Source: Planctomycetota bacterium (GTDB lineage: Bacteria; Planctomycetota; UBA1135; GCA-002686595). From it: 34,499 nt of DNA. Positions 1 to 8,401 of this stretch are shown here, in pieces. Both the position numbers and the translations under genes were made by a program. The DNA is taken from contig SMVQ01000059.1 of assembly GCA_004357655.1 (NCBI GenBank), forward strand, positions 1-34,499, written 5' to 3'. The notes under the pieces are model-generated. The model made no database searches. It was not told the origin of the DNA and saw only the letters and a program-made list of their open reading frames with translations. Position 1 is the stretch's first letter; the number at the start of each line of letters is the position of its first letter.

Positions 1-54
1 CTGCGCGAGTCCACCGAGACGGGCGAGGTCGCCGCGGGGCTCTCGCACGCTTCG

Positions 55-855
55 ATGGAGGGCATGTTCCTCTTGCAGGTGAACGAGCTCGCGGCCCGGG
101 GCGAGCCCCGGGGAGCAGTCACGGTCGTCCACGACATCGGCGACCACGGCGGCCGCTATCGCGACTTCGCCCACAAGCTCGCGGAGGTCGGCTGGGCGGT
201 GGCGCTGCCCGACATGCGCGGACACGGGGGGTCCGAAGGCGACCGGGGTCACAGCGCGGGGATCCGGGAGATCGTGCGCGATCTCGGCGAGATCCAGGAC
301 CACCTGGCCTACCGCCTGCCCGACTCGCCCAAGATCCTGATCGGTCAGGGCCTCGGCGCGGTCCACTGCCTCACGTTCGCCCTCGAGCGCCCGGGGGTCA
401 TCCAAGCCCTCGTCCTCGTGGCGCCCCTCCACGAGCCGCGCTTCGAACCGCCCGCGCCGGCCAAGGGCCTCAAGCGACTCTTCAAGAAGACCGGGGCCCG
501 ATCGGCGGGACGCATCGGCTACTCCGCGGACCAGCTCACCTCCCATCCCGGCGCTCGCGACGCCTGGGCGGCAGACCCCCTGACGCACGACGTGATCACG
601 GTTCGCGCGGCCGAGCAGGCTGCCGCGGCGGCGCGGTCGTACCTGCCGCGCGCCGCCGAGGCGGGCGTCCCGATCCTCGTCGTACACGGGGCGGACGACC
701 CGCTCGCGAGTCCCGAGTCCAGCCGCGCGATGAGCGGCGACACCATCGAAGTCGAGATCTTCGAGGGCCTGCGGCACCAACCGCTCCACGAGCAGGCGGA
801 GGATGTGGTCGTGCAGTCGATCATCGCCTGGCTCGACGTTCACGTTCCCCGCTAG
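55..855 (+). CDS. alpha/beta hydrolase, monoacylglycerol-lipase-like, nucleophile Ser missing
   Basis: A 266-residue protein with the monoacylglycerol lipase / lysophospholipase layout. A VVHDIGDHGGRY stretch stands where the family has an HG..eH..RY oxyanion loop, followed by DMRGHGGSEG. The nucleophile elbow, normally GHSMG, reads GQGLG here, so the catalytic serine position (about residue 99, codon ggc at 349-351) is glycine. The other two triad positions look intact: Asp in HGADDP (about 214-215) and His in LRHQPLH (about 241). The fold call is firm, but classical serine hydrolase activity is unlikely as written. The frame stays open to the left edge of the window. I chose the ATG at 55 because MEG followed by a short beta-strand resembles family N-termini, but an upstream start cannot be excluded. 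It converges on ruvX across 93 bases. Confidence 0.8.
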   Translation: MEGMFLLQVNELAARGEPRGAVTVVHDIGDHGGRYRDFAHKLAEVGWAVALPDMRGHGGSEGDRGHSAGIREIVRDLGEIQDHLAYRLPDSPKILIGQGLGAVHCLTFALERPGVIQALVLVAPLHEPRFEPPAPAKGLKRLFKKTGARSAGRIGYSADQLTSHPGARDAWAADPLTHDVITVRAAEQAAAAARSYLPRAAEAGVPILVVHGADDPLASPESSRAMSGDTIEVEIFEGLRHQPLHEQAEDVVVQSIIAWLDVHVPR

Positions 856-948
856 GGTCGAGCTGTTCACTCCCAAGCGAGAGTCCTGAAGCGTCGGCCC
901 GGGCACGGGCACGTTGGGAAGACAGTCACCGGGTCGAAGTGAACGGCG

Positions 949-1395
949 TCAGGACTGCGGCTCACCCGCCGCAAGCCAGTCGCGGAGGATGACCAGCGCG
1001 CTCCAACTGTCCCGCCGTGCCTTGCGCTCGGCCCCGAAGTGGCCCGCCTCGCGGAGGAGGGACTCCGCTTCCTTCGTGGAGAGTCGCTCGTCCTGCTTCG
1101 CGACCGACACGGCCGGAAATCGCGCGCGCACGCGTTCGATGAAGGCGTTCACCTGCTCGGCGCGCGGCCCCTCCGTGCCGTCCATGTTGTAGGGGAACCC
1201 GATGACGAAGGTCGTGACGGTCCGCTCGCCGACGAGCCCCGCGAGATGGTCGAGGAGCTCGTCGCTGTCGCCCGGCCCGTGCCAGACTCCGATCGGCTGA
1301 GTCACGATCCGCAGGGCGTCGGTCACGGCGAACCCCGTTCGCTTCTCGCCGTGGTCGATCGCGATCGCGGCGCCCTTCGAAGCCCGGGAGCTCAG
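949..1395 (-). CDS. ruvX: RuvX/YqgF-type Holliday junction resolvase-like nuclease
   Basis: An RNase H-fold protein of the YqgF/RuvX family, which acts on Holliday junctions or in pre-16S rRNA processing. The N-terminus AIDHGEKRTGFAV matches the family's first acidic strand (LD.G.KRIG.A). VIGFPYNMDGTEGPRA is the G.P..mdG..g..a motif, QDERLST carries the conserved glutamate, and RRDSWSALVIL holds the C-terminal aspartate. All expected acidic residues are therefore present. The start is a problem. No ATG, GTG or TTG lies at the natural N-terminus. A CTG at 1393-1395, overlapping the manC stop and preceded by a G-rich stretch, fits the family length (about 148 residues). A GTG at 1470 would add 25 atypical residues and has no ribosome binding site. 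Last gene of the alr-asmA-manC-ruvX run. Confidence 0.77.
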   Translation of the reverse strand: MSSRASKGAAIAIDHGEKRTGFAVTDALRIVTQPIGVWHGPGDSDELLDHLAGLVGERTVTTFVIGFPYNMDGTEGPRAEQVNAFIERVRARFPAVSVAKQDERLSTKEAESLLREAGHFGAERKARRDSWSALVILRDWLAAGEPQS

Positions 1396-2471
1396 GCGAA
1401 CCCCCGCGGCCCCTCGCGCTTCAATCGCTCGACGACTGCGCGCACGTCCTCCGCGCGGTCCTTTCGGCACACGAGCGTGACCCCGTTCGAGTGGACCACG
1501 ACCAGGCCCTCGACGCCGACGAGCGCCGTGAGCGTCTCCTCCCCGCCATGGACGATGCAGTCGCGCGCATCCTCGGAGAGGAGCGCGGTCCCGCCCGTGA
1601 CGCAGTGTCCGGAGGAATCGGTGCCGAGCGCTCCCGGGAGCGCCGCCCAGGAGCCGACGTCGCTCCAGGTATAGTCGATCGGCAGGACGCGGCGTACCTG
1701 GGCCCGTTCCATGATTCCAGTGTCGATGGAGATCGCCGGCAGGTCCGGGTAGACCCGCGCGAGGTCGGCGGGCGAGGCAGCGCGGAGCGCGCTGTCCACG
1801 TCGGGCGCGTGCTCGGCCAGCGCATCGAGGATCGCGGCCGTGCTCCACACGAACATCCCGCTGTTCCAGAGGAACCGGCCGTTCGCGAGGAACTCCTGTG
1901 CCCGCGCCAGATCGGGCTTCTCGACGAAGCGTGTCACCGCATGGACGGACTCGCCCGCCAGCTCGCCGGTGGGGTCTCCCATCTCGATGTACCCGTAGCC
2001 CGTGGCCGGGTACGAGGGACGGATTCCGAAGGTGACGAGCGCGCCCGTCGCCCGCGCGACTCCGGCAGCCGCGAGCACGCTCGCCCGGAACGATTCCGCG
2101 GGCGCGATGAGGTGATCGGCGGGCAGGACGACCTGGACCGGGTCTCCAGCGCGGCGAGCGATCTCGTAGGCCGCCAGCGCCACGCACGGCAGGGTGTTGC
2201 GGCCGACCGGTTCGAGCAGCACGTTCTCGGGCGGGAGGTCCGGGAGGGCTTCCCGGACGAGCGCCTCGTGCTCCGCCCCGGCGACGACGAGGGTGCGCTC
2301 CGCGGGAATGATCGGCTCGATGCGGGCCCACGTCTCCGCGAGCATCGATCGACGGCCGGTGATCGCGAGGAATTGCTTCGGTCGGGCGCGCCGGCTGGCG
2401 GGCCAGAACCGGGTGCCAGAGCCGCCGGCCATGATGATGGCAAAGAGGTCGGGATCGCCTGCGGATGTCAT
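1392..2471 (-). CDS. manC: mannose-1-phosphate guanylyltransferase (GDP-mannose pyrophosphorylase)
   Basis: A 359-residue nucleotidyltransferase that makes GDP-mannose from GTP and mannose-1-phosphate for polysaccharide or glycolipid synthesis. The nucleotide-binding signature AGGSGTRFWP is at residues 15-24 and RPKQFL, with the catalytic lysine, at about 31-36. The sugar-binding region has LPADHLI, VEKPDLA and LWNSGMFVW, all typical of the family. The length matches the short form, which has the transferase domain plus a brief beta-helix-like tail and no phosphomannose isomerase domain. The ATG at 2471 places the signature at the usual distance from the N-terminus. The reading frame stays open upstream as far as 4187, but that part lies inside the AsmA-like gene and is composition-driven shadow. 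The stop overlaps the likely start of ruvX. Confidence 0.9.
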   Translation of the reverse strand: MTSAGDPDLFAIIMAGGSGTRFWPASRRARPKQFLAITGRRSMLAETWARIEPIIPAERTLVVAGAEHEALVREALPDLPPENVLLEPVGRNTLPCVALAAYEIARRAGDPVQVVLPADHLIAPAESFRASVLAAAGVARATGALVTFGIRPSYPATGYGYIEMGDPTGELAGESVHAVTRFVEKPDLARAQEFLANGRFLWNSGMFVWSTAAILDALAEHAPDVDSALRAASPADLARVYPDLPAISIDTGIMERAQVRRVLPIDYTWSDVGSWAALPGALGTDSSGHCVTGGTALLSEDARDCIVHGGEETLTALVGVEGLVVVHSNGVTLVCRKDRAEDVRAVVERLKREGPRGFA

Positions 2472-2659
2472 GGTGCTGGAGTTCTCAAGGGTCCGTGCCG
2501 CCGAATGTCGAGTCAAGTCTCTCCGTCGAGACCTCTGCCCGCCGGGCCGGCGAGCCGGCGGCGCAGACTTGTCGCGCCCAGGGCCTGGCTGGCGCCCGCG
2601 GAGTCCGTCGCGAGCCTTGGTCCGAGCCCTATCGGAGTCCAATACACGCCCGACCCCGA

Positions 2660-5600
2660 TCAGAAACGCCGTGGGAGCTGGCTGGGTCCCGGCAGCGGCA
2701 GCTCGTGCAAGTGCTCCCCACCCCCGAAGAAGAACGGCGAGAGCAGCCCCCGGACAGCAACCTTCGGGCGCTCGAGGTCGCCGCGGATCGAGACGCGCAG
2801 GAGCTCGTTCTGAATCTTGTACAGGAGCCAAGTGATCGGCCCCAGCCTGTCCACGATGCCGTAGCGAACCTCCAGGTCGTGATCGAGGCGCCCATCGAGG
2901 TACAGTTGTCCTCTTCCGACCAGGCTTAGGAGCGGGCTCTTCATGCGCATGTAAGGCATGTCGATGACTCCGTCTCCGAACGTGAGATTGGCCTCCATCT
3001 CCTCGAAGATGGCGGTGGTGTCGAAGCCGAGTTGCGAGAACAGGGCCTGGAACACAGGGATGGACCAGAGGCTCGAGTCCTCGATTCGCACGCGCCCCGT
3101 CCCCGTGATCGAAGTCGGGTGCTCCGTGTTCCCGTGCAGGTCGAGGAAACCGGAGAGTCGGCCCTCGTTCGCGAACTCGGAATTGAAGAGTCCCCGCAGG
3201 AATCTCCGCAGGTCGACGTCCACCATCTCCATCGAGAGCCAGAAGGGGAAGGGCTCCTCGAGGTCCATGGAGAAGAACCTCGCGCCCGGGCCGGAGTTCT
3301 TGCCGATCGCCCGCAGGCGGCCGCCTTCGAAGTTGCTCGAGAACTCCTCGATCGACAGGTGCGGCTCGAGGTAGGTGAGGAGCATCTGGCCTTGGCCGAT
3401 CTGGCGGCCCGCCACCTGGCCGTAGAGCTCCTCGACGACGGCCCTGACGCGGACATGGTCGCCCTCGAGGACGAGATCGAATTCGACCACGCGCGCGGAT
3501 CGCACGGAGATCGGCACACCGAGCCAGGCGAACATGTCCGAGACGAGCAACGAGCCGGTGAATCGGACGGTCGAGTCGTCCTGCGCGCGTGTGGTCACCT
3601 CCAGGAGCGCGTCCTCGAAATCGACACGGCCCCTCCATCGAATCTCGCCGAACAGCGTGTCGAGCGTCTCCTCGTCCAGGAAGTAGAGGAGGTGCTCCCG
3701 ATCCAGGGGTAGGTCGCGGGCCGTGATGCGCGTCACGAGCCGCGCCACTCCGTCCTCCTCGAAACGGCGGAACCCCTCGAGCTGCACCGGCGTTCGGCCC
3801 AGGACGGCTTGCAGGTGCTCCCCCTTCACTTCGCCGTCCTCCACGACGAGCTTGCCGACGACGTCGCGCAGCAGTGTCGCCCCGTTCGAGCCGATGCTCA
3901 TGCGCCGGGGATAGAGGTCGAAGGCGACGGCTCCACCCAGCGTGTCCGCACCGTCCTCCGCCAGCTCGATCTCGGCCGAGAAGTCGAAGTGGCCGCGCAA
4001 GCCCAGGGTGGAAAGGTCCGTCTGCGCTCCGTCCGGGTCGGAGTCGGCGATGGCGCGCGTCACGTTCGCAAGGAACTCCTCGTCCGTGGAATCGAGCCCG
4101 GCCCCCTGGAACTCCAGGACGACGGGTCCGTCCGTGATCAAGCGCGTCCGCATCGCCACGGTCACCGCGCTGTCGCCCTCGCCCCACTCACCGATCAAGG
4201 GCTGGATCGACGTCTCCACGGGGGGCGGGGACGCGCGGCCGCCGTCATCGGGGGGAGGCGACAGCTCGAAGGCGACCAGGGCACGCCCGCGGACGTTGCG
4301 CGTCTCCATCGGAAACACCCGGGGCCGGACCGCGACCCCTCCCGCGGCAGGGACGACCTCGAGCGTCGTCCACCCCGCGCCGTTGGGATGGGGCTTCGCG
4401 AGGGTGTAGAGGAGATCCACCGAGCCCCGGGGGTCGGTCGCTTCGATCACCTCCGCCAGCGCGGGGAGCTTGTCGGCGACGACGCGCGACAACTCGGGGT
4501 TCCGGAGGTGCAGCCCGCCCACGCGCACCTCGACGTGCGCGACCGTGGCGTGCCTGCCCAGCGCGGGCTGGCCCTGGATGTGACCGACGACGCGCACGGG
4601 CTCGTCGACCGCCTCGTGCTCTCCGGCCAGGTCGAGGGTGATCACCCAGTTGCCGCCACCCTCCTCGGGCTTGCGCCCGTCCACGCGGACCCCGATCAAG
4701 CCCGTCGTGTTCCGAAGCGGGAGGGGGAACTCCTCGATCGTGAACTGGACGCCGCTGGGTCGGATGTCGAGGTCCGTCGCAAGCTTCCGCGCGCGCGAGT
4801 TGCTCCACATCTCGAGCTCGAATCCGAGCTCGCCGCCGAGCGGGGAGTAGCGCTCCCACATGTCCTCGGGGCGGACGACTCCAGACAATCCGCGGAAGGC
4901 CGCCGCGAGCCGCGCATCGACCGCCAGCCGTTCGCTCTCCGCTCGGATCCAGAAGACGGAGTGTGCCATCCAGACGGGTGCGTCGGGTCCGAGGAACCAC
5001 TGGGGCAGTCCGAAGAGCGAACCCTCCACGAGCGCCCGTCCGCTACCGTGTTCTCCCTCGAGCGCGAAGATCCCGAATTGCTCGGGGAAGGAGAGCTTGG
5101 GGTCGAACGCGTAGATCACGTGTCCCCCAAGGCGCTCGAGCCGAAGCGGGAAGCCGACGTCGCGCTTGCCCGTCAGGAGGTTCGGACCACCGTGGTAGGC
5201 GGCCGAGGCGCGTCCCCGCGGCTGGATGATGAGCGCCCGGTGCATCGCCTTCGTCAGACCGTCGGCGGGCTTCCAGCCTATGGGTAGCCGTGCGCCGGCC
5301 GAGAATCCAACGTGGCCGTCCGGCGCGAGCATCGGCCATATTCCATCCACGAGTGCCTTCGGCCGACCGAGCAGGTCGAGGAGAGTCTCGTCGAGCGCGA
5401 GCTCGGAGCAGTCCAGCCACACTTCGGCGAGGATCCCTGGGCTGGCCGGTCGCCCGACGCGACTCCAGACCTCGATCTCCGTGCCGGCCCAGCTCGCCGT
5501 CGCATGGCCTCTCACGTCCCAGGCCTCGCGCGTCGAGAGCTCGTCCTCGGGGCCGGCCTGGAAACGGCCGCTGATCTGAACGGCGACGTTCTCGAGGACG

Positions 5601-6526
5601 CGGCCGCGCTCGAGGGTGACGTGGGGGAAGCGCAGGCTGCCGCCCGCCAGCGAGAAGCGCGCCTCCACCTCGGGCAAGACGCTCGTCCCGATCACGTACC
5701 GGGTCTCCACCTCCAAGTCGAAGACGGCCCGCGGTTCGAGCCGGCGCCAGACATCGAACGCCGCGTCCTGGGGCAGGTAGGAGGCGGCGAGCGGAAGGTC
5801 GCGGGCGGAGCCGCGGAGCTCGAGCACGTTGCCCTCCGAGAGATTCCCCGAGAGGTACACGGAGCTCGGCGAACCGCCGGCGGTCGCGGACGGCGATACG
5901 AGCCGGCCGGAGAGGATGGGCTGGTCGTCCTCGTCCGGATTGAGGCACAGATCGACGACGCCCACCGCGATCTCGCCCCAGGGCTCGGAGGCAAACGCGA
6001 CGCGGAACTCGCGCAATACGATCGTGGGCACGGCGTCCCGATCGAGGAGCTGGCTCGCGGGCGGGGCCCAATCGCGCGCCAGTTCCTGCACGCCCTCGAG
6101 CAACTCGGTGGAGATGCGGACCTCGCCGCCCGTGACCACCGCGCGCTTCAGGTGGAAGCCGCGCCGGAACGACCAACCGAGGAACAGGTCGAGCGTCTGG
6201 AGCGACAGGTCCTCGCCTCCGCTGCCGAGGGTCACGCCCCGTAGGGTGGCTCCGCCGTAGAACGGCCGCAGGTCCGTGCTCTCCACGGAGACGTCTTCGA
6301 AGGCCGGCACGAGTACGCGCGCGAGCAGGCGCTCGACCCACACGTTGATCCAGCCCGCGCGCTCGAGGACCAGTGTCGTCGCCACCGCGAGCGCGGCACC
6401 CCAGCCGACGACCTGGAGCGTGCCGAAGGTCAAGCCGGCGAGCGCGCGCGCGATCGGGCTGCGCCAGCGACCGCCCCGCGGCGTGGGAGGGGATTCCTTC
6501 GAACCCGGATCACTCGTGCCCGACAT
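2660..6526 (-). CDS. large AsmA/TamB-like membrane-anchored protein
   Basis: A 1288-residue protein. Its basic N-terminus is followed by one membrane segment (about residues 29-53). The remainder is predicted to be extracytoplasmic, with long runs of alternating hydrophobic residues suggesting beta-strands. The C-terminal part (from about residue 900 on) resembles AsmA-like C-terminal domains: repeated strand blocks with GRGQLYLDGRLDHDLEVRYG and a final LLYKIQNELLRVSIRGDLERP segment. The overall design matches the AsmA/TamB/YhdP group of bridge-like proteins, thought to carry phospholipid between the two membranes. That role is inferred from the group, not shown here. It starts with ATG, 90 bases after alr and on the same strand, and is followed by manC after 188 bases in which I see no gene. 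Exact subfamily unknown. Confidence 0.8.
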   Translation of the reverse strand: MSGTSDPGSKESPPTPRGGRWRSPIARALAGLTFGTLQVVGWGAALAVATTLVLERAGWINVWVERLLARVLVPAFEDVSVESTDLRPFYGGATLRGVTLGSGGEDLSLQTLDLFLGWSFRRGFHLKRAVVTGGEVRISTELLEGVQELARDWAPPASQLLDRDAVPTIVLREFRVAFASEPWGEIAVGVVDLCLNPDEDDQPILSGRLVSPSATAGGSPSSVYLSGNLSEGNVLELRGSARDLPLAASYLPQDAAFDVWRRLEPRAVFDLEVETRYVIGTSVLPEVEARFSLAGGSLRFPHVTLERGRVLENVAVQISGRFQAGPEDELSTREAWDVRGHATASWAGTEIEVWSRVGRPASPGILAEVWLDCSELALDETLLDLLGRPKALVDGIWPMLAPDGHVGFSAGARLPIGWKPADGLTKAMHRALIIQPRGRASAAYHGGPNLLTGKRDVGFPLRLERLGGHVIYAFDPKLSFPEQFGIFALEGEHGSGRALVEGSLFGLPQWFLGPDAPVWMAHSVFWIRAESERLAVDARLAAAFRGLSGVVRPEDMWERYSPLGGELGFELEMWSNSRARKLATDLDIRPSGVQFTIEEFPLPLRNTTGLIGVRVDGRKPEEGGGNWVITLDLAGEHEAVDEPVRVVGHIQGQPALGRHATVAHVEVRVGGLHLRNPELSRVVADKLPALAEVIEATDPRGSVDLLYTLAKPHPNGAGWTTLEVVPAAGGVAVRPRVFPMETRNVRGRALVAFELSPPPDDGGRASPPPVETSIQPLIGEWGEGDSAVTVAMRTRLITDGPVVLEFQGAGLDSTDEEFLANVTRAIADSDPDGAQTDLSTLGLRGHFDFSAEIELAEDGADTLGGAVAFDLYPRRMSIGSNGATLLRDVVGKLVVEDGEVKGEHLQAVLGRTPVQLEGFRRFEEDGVARLVTRITARDLPLDREHLLYFLDEETLDTLFGEIRWRGRVDFEDALLEVTTRAQDDSTVRFTGSLLVSDMFAWLGVPISVRSARVVEFDLVLEGDHVRVRAVVEELYGQVAGRQIGQGQMLLTYLEPHLSIEEFSSNFEGGRLRAIGKNSGPGARFFSMDLEEPFPFWLSMEMVDVDLRRFLRGLFNSEFANEGRLSGFLDLHGNTEHPTSITGTGRVRIEDSSLWSIPVFQALFSQLGFDTTAIFEEMEANLTFGDGVIDMPYMRMKSPLLSLVGRGQLYLDGRLDHDLEVRYGIVDRLGPITWLLYKIQNELLRVSIRGDLERPKVAVRGLLSPFFFGGGEHLHELPLPGPSQLPRRF

Positions 6527-6616
6527 CGATCGACGCTCTCTTCCAGACGACCGGAGGGTACTCCGAATCCGGCGTCGTACCAGTCTCCGCGGTCCCCGCC
6601 GGGGACAACTCCGGAC

Positions 6617-7819
6617 TCATTCGGGGAATCCGCTCGTGACCGGTGGCAGACTTCGGGTTCGGGCGCCAGGCGCGGCGGGCAGGATCTCGTCGCCGCCCGT
6701 GTAGACGCGTTCCACGCGCTTGCCGAAGGAGCACAGGAGCTCGTGCGGGATCGTTCCCGCGCGGCGAGCGACGTCGGCGAGTCGCAGCTCGTCCTGTCCG
6801 TCGCGTCCGATGAGGATCGCTGTGTCGCCGACGCAGACGCCTGGCACGCGCCCGATGTCGACCGTCGTGTAGTCCATCGAGACGCGCCCGACGATCGGCG
6901 CGCGACGGCCGCGGAGGAGCACCTCCCCGCTCCCGGAGAGCGACCACGGCACCCCGTCCGCGTAGCCCACGGAGAGCGTCGCGATGCGCGTCGGTCGCGG
7001 CGCGCGCCAGGTGGCGTCGTAGCCCACGGGCGTACCCGCCGGAACGTCCTTCAGGAACACGACCTGGCTCGCGAGCGTCACGACCGGCCTCAACTCCGCC
7101 GCCCGGGCGAGATGCCCGGGGAGCGTCCCGTACGCGGCGATACCCGGGCGCACCATGTCGTAGGGCCAGGCACGCGGGCCGCGGACACCGGAGAAGATCG
7201 CGCACGAGTTCGCGACGTGGACCGAGCCGGGCAAGATCCCACGCGCGCGCGCCGCCGCCAGGAGCTCGTCGAAGGCCAGCGCCTGTTCGAATGTCGCCTC
7301 GTCGGACGCCCCGTGCGGGGCTGCGACGTGCGTCATGATCCCTGCCAGCGCAAGGTTGCGCGAGGCGTGTATCTCCTCCAGGAGCCCCACCGCGCGCGAG
7401 GGCAGCACGCCCAATCGGCCCATGCCGGTGTCCACGTTCAAATGCACGTTGGCGACGGTCCCCATCGCCATCGCGAGCGCCTGCAGCGACGCCCTGCGGT
7501 CGGCGGAGTGCAAGCCGATGTGAATGCCATGACTCAAGCAGTCCGCGAGCTCGTTCTCGATCACTGTGCCGAGGACGAGGACGGGGAGCCGGATCCCCGC
7601 CCCCTGCAGCTCCAGAGCTTCGCGGGAGGTGCCGACTCCGAGGGCGGACACACCGCAGCGCGCGGCGTGCCGAGCGATCGTCACTGCACCGAGTCCGTAG
7701 GCGTCCGCCTTGACGACCAGCATCACACGGACGCCGGGACCCGCGCGACGCCGGATGGCGGCGAGGTTGTGCGTCAGCGCATCGAGGTCGATCTCCACCC
7801 AAGCACGAAAGTCGCTCAC
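6617..7819 (-). CDS. alr: alanine racemase
   Basis: A 400-residue PLP enzyme that interconverts L- and D-alanine for peptidoglycan. The PLP lysine is in VVKADAYG (Lys37). HLNVDTGMGRLG, the VRPGIAAYG strand and LSVGYADG are all family hallmarks. The second catalytic base, tyrosine, is present in VGYDATW. RVSMDYTTVDI matches the substrate-loop GRVSMD motif. The start is a GTG at 7817-7819. A TATCTT box ends exactly six bases upstream of it, so the message may be leaderless. The last 20 or so residues (rich in Pro, Arg and Ser) extend beyond the usual family end. It is the first gene of the alr-asmA-manC-ruvX run and is divergent from the histone-fold gene. Confidence 0.95.
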   Translation of the reverse strand: MSDFRAWVEIDLDALTHNLAAIRRRAGPGVRVMLVVKADAYGLGAVTIARHAARCGVSALGVGTSREALELQGAGIRLPVLVLGTVIENELADCLSHGIHIGLHSADRRASLQALAMAMGTVANVHLNVDTGMGRLGVLPSRAVGLLEEIHASRNLALAGIMTHVAAPHGASDEATFEQALAFDELLAAARARGILPGSVHVANSCAIFSGVRGPRAWPYDMVRPGIAAYGTLPGHLARAAELRPVVTLASQVVFLKDVPAGTPVGYDATWRAPRPTRIATLSVGYADGVPWSLSGSGEVLLRGRRAPIVGRVSMDYTTVDIGRVPGVCVGDTAILIGRDGQDELRLADVARRAGTIPHELLCSFGKRVERVYTGGDEILPAAPGARTRSLPPVTSGFPE

Positions 7820-7825
7820 GACTCG

Positions 7826-7853
7826 AAGATAGCTTTCTCCACAGGCCGATCAA
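7826..7853 (-). promoter_or_regulatory. putative promoter of alr, leaderless arrangement
   Basis: On the minus strand there is TTGATC (7848-7853), a 16-base spacer and TATCTT (7826-7831). Six bases then separate the -10 box from the GTG start of alr at 7819, so transcription would begin at about the first base of the start codon. No Shine-Dalgarno sequence is present. The hexamers were read directly; the leaderless interpretation is inference. Confidence 0.5.
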
Positions 7854-7922
7854 CTGTCCGTGAACGCACAGGTTCGTCGGAGTGGACGTCCGAGAAACCG
7901 CCGAATCCGGGGCATCGGCGTG

Positions 7923-7951
7923 TTGACAACCATGCGACGCGCGGACATTGT
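7923..7951 (+). promoter_or_regulatory. putative sigma70-type promoter of the histone-fold gene
   Basis: A perfect TTGACA (7923-7928) is followed by a 17-base spacer and a weak -10, CATTGT (7946-7951). The predicted leader of about 85 bases contains a six-base-pair hairpin (7965-7970 with 7976-7981, loop TCAGT) and a strong Shine-Dalgarno run, gggaggagg, at 8023-8031. The -35 match is exact in a very GC-rich background, which makes chance less likely. The -10 is poor. Confidence 0.5.
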
Positions 7952-8042
7952 GGCTCCCGCATCCCGGAGTTCAGTACTCCGAACCCCGTACGCGGAGGTC
8001 CGGAGGACACATCCCCCGCATCCGGGAGGAGGCAAGACCACC

Positions 8043-8285
8043 ATGGCGAAGAAAAAGGCCCGCACCGGAGCCAGGCCCGCCACCCGCAGGACGACCGCCA
8101 AGAAGCGCAGGAAGACGAACGGCGACCTGATCATCAGCAAGAACCGCGCGAAGAACGCCGTGACGATCAACGTCTCCGGTGATTTCTACCAAGCGCTCGA
8201 TGAGGCGGTCCGCGCCATGATCGCGGAGGCAGAGCAACGCGCCGTCAGCAACAACCGGCGCACCCTGCGGCCGCACGACCTGTAG
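8043..8285 (+). CDS. bacterial histone-fold DNA-binding protein with basic N-terminal tail
   Basis: An 80-residue, strongly basic protein. Residues 1-25 form a Lys/Arg/Thr/Ala tail with repeated KK, RR and KKRRK clusters. Residues 27-40 (GDLIISKNRAKNAV) look like a short first helix. Residues 43-70 (VSGDFYQALDEAV then RAMIAEAEQRAVSNN) match the long central histone helix. NRRTLRPHDL at the end corresponds to the RkT(I/L)..eDi loop-and-third-helix signature of archaeal histones and of the small bacterial histones such as Bdellovibrio Bd0055. The protein stops right after that motif, so the third helix is truncated. It likely binds DNA as a dimer. The ATG at 8043 is set by the gggaggagg ribosome binding site 11 bases upstream. 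It has its own promoter and is monocistronic: a long inverted repeat follows, then the convergent tsaB. Fold assignment is by motif reading, without a search. Confidence 0.75.
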   Translation: MAKKKARTGARPATRRTTAKKRRKTNGDLIISKNRAKNAVTINVSGDFYQALDEAVRAMIAEAEQRAVSNNRRTLRPHDL

Positions 8286-8307
8286 GCCCTTCCCTCCCCT
8301 TCCTCTC

Positions 8308-8396
8308 CTCACCCCTCCGTTCCTGCGCTCCTTCCAGCCGGAAGCAGACGAGCCAGGAAGGCCGGGACGGAAGGAGCGCAGGAACGGAGGGGTGAG
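8308..8396. repeat. perfect 28-bp inverted repeat between convergent genes
   Basis: The left arm 8308-8335 and right arm 8369-8396 are exact reverse complements over 28 bases, separated by a 33-base loop. The element fills most of the gap between the ends of the histone-fold gene (8285) and tsaB (8402), starting 23 bases after one stop and ending 6 bases from the other. There is no U-tract, so it is not a classical intrinsic terminator. It could act as a two-way transcript end or 3' stabiliser, or be a mobile palindrome. Its arms do not share sequence with the other two long palindromes in the window. Confidence 0.85.
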
Positions 8397-8401
8397 CAGT
8401 C

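Noticed and set aside
864-944. Nested inverted repeat GTTCACT with AGTGAAC and TCCCAA with TTGGGA between convergent genes
   Set aside because: The arms are short, the loops long and the pairing is interrupted; too weak for a terminator call.
2472-4187. Upstream extension of the manC frame to 931 residues
   Set aside because: It overlaps the AsmA-like gene and is Arg/Gly/Pro-rich shadow of high-GC DNA; the enzyme starts at 2471.
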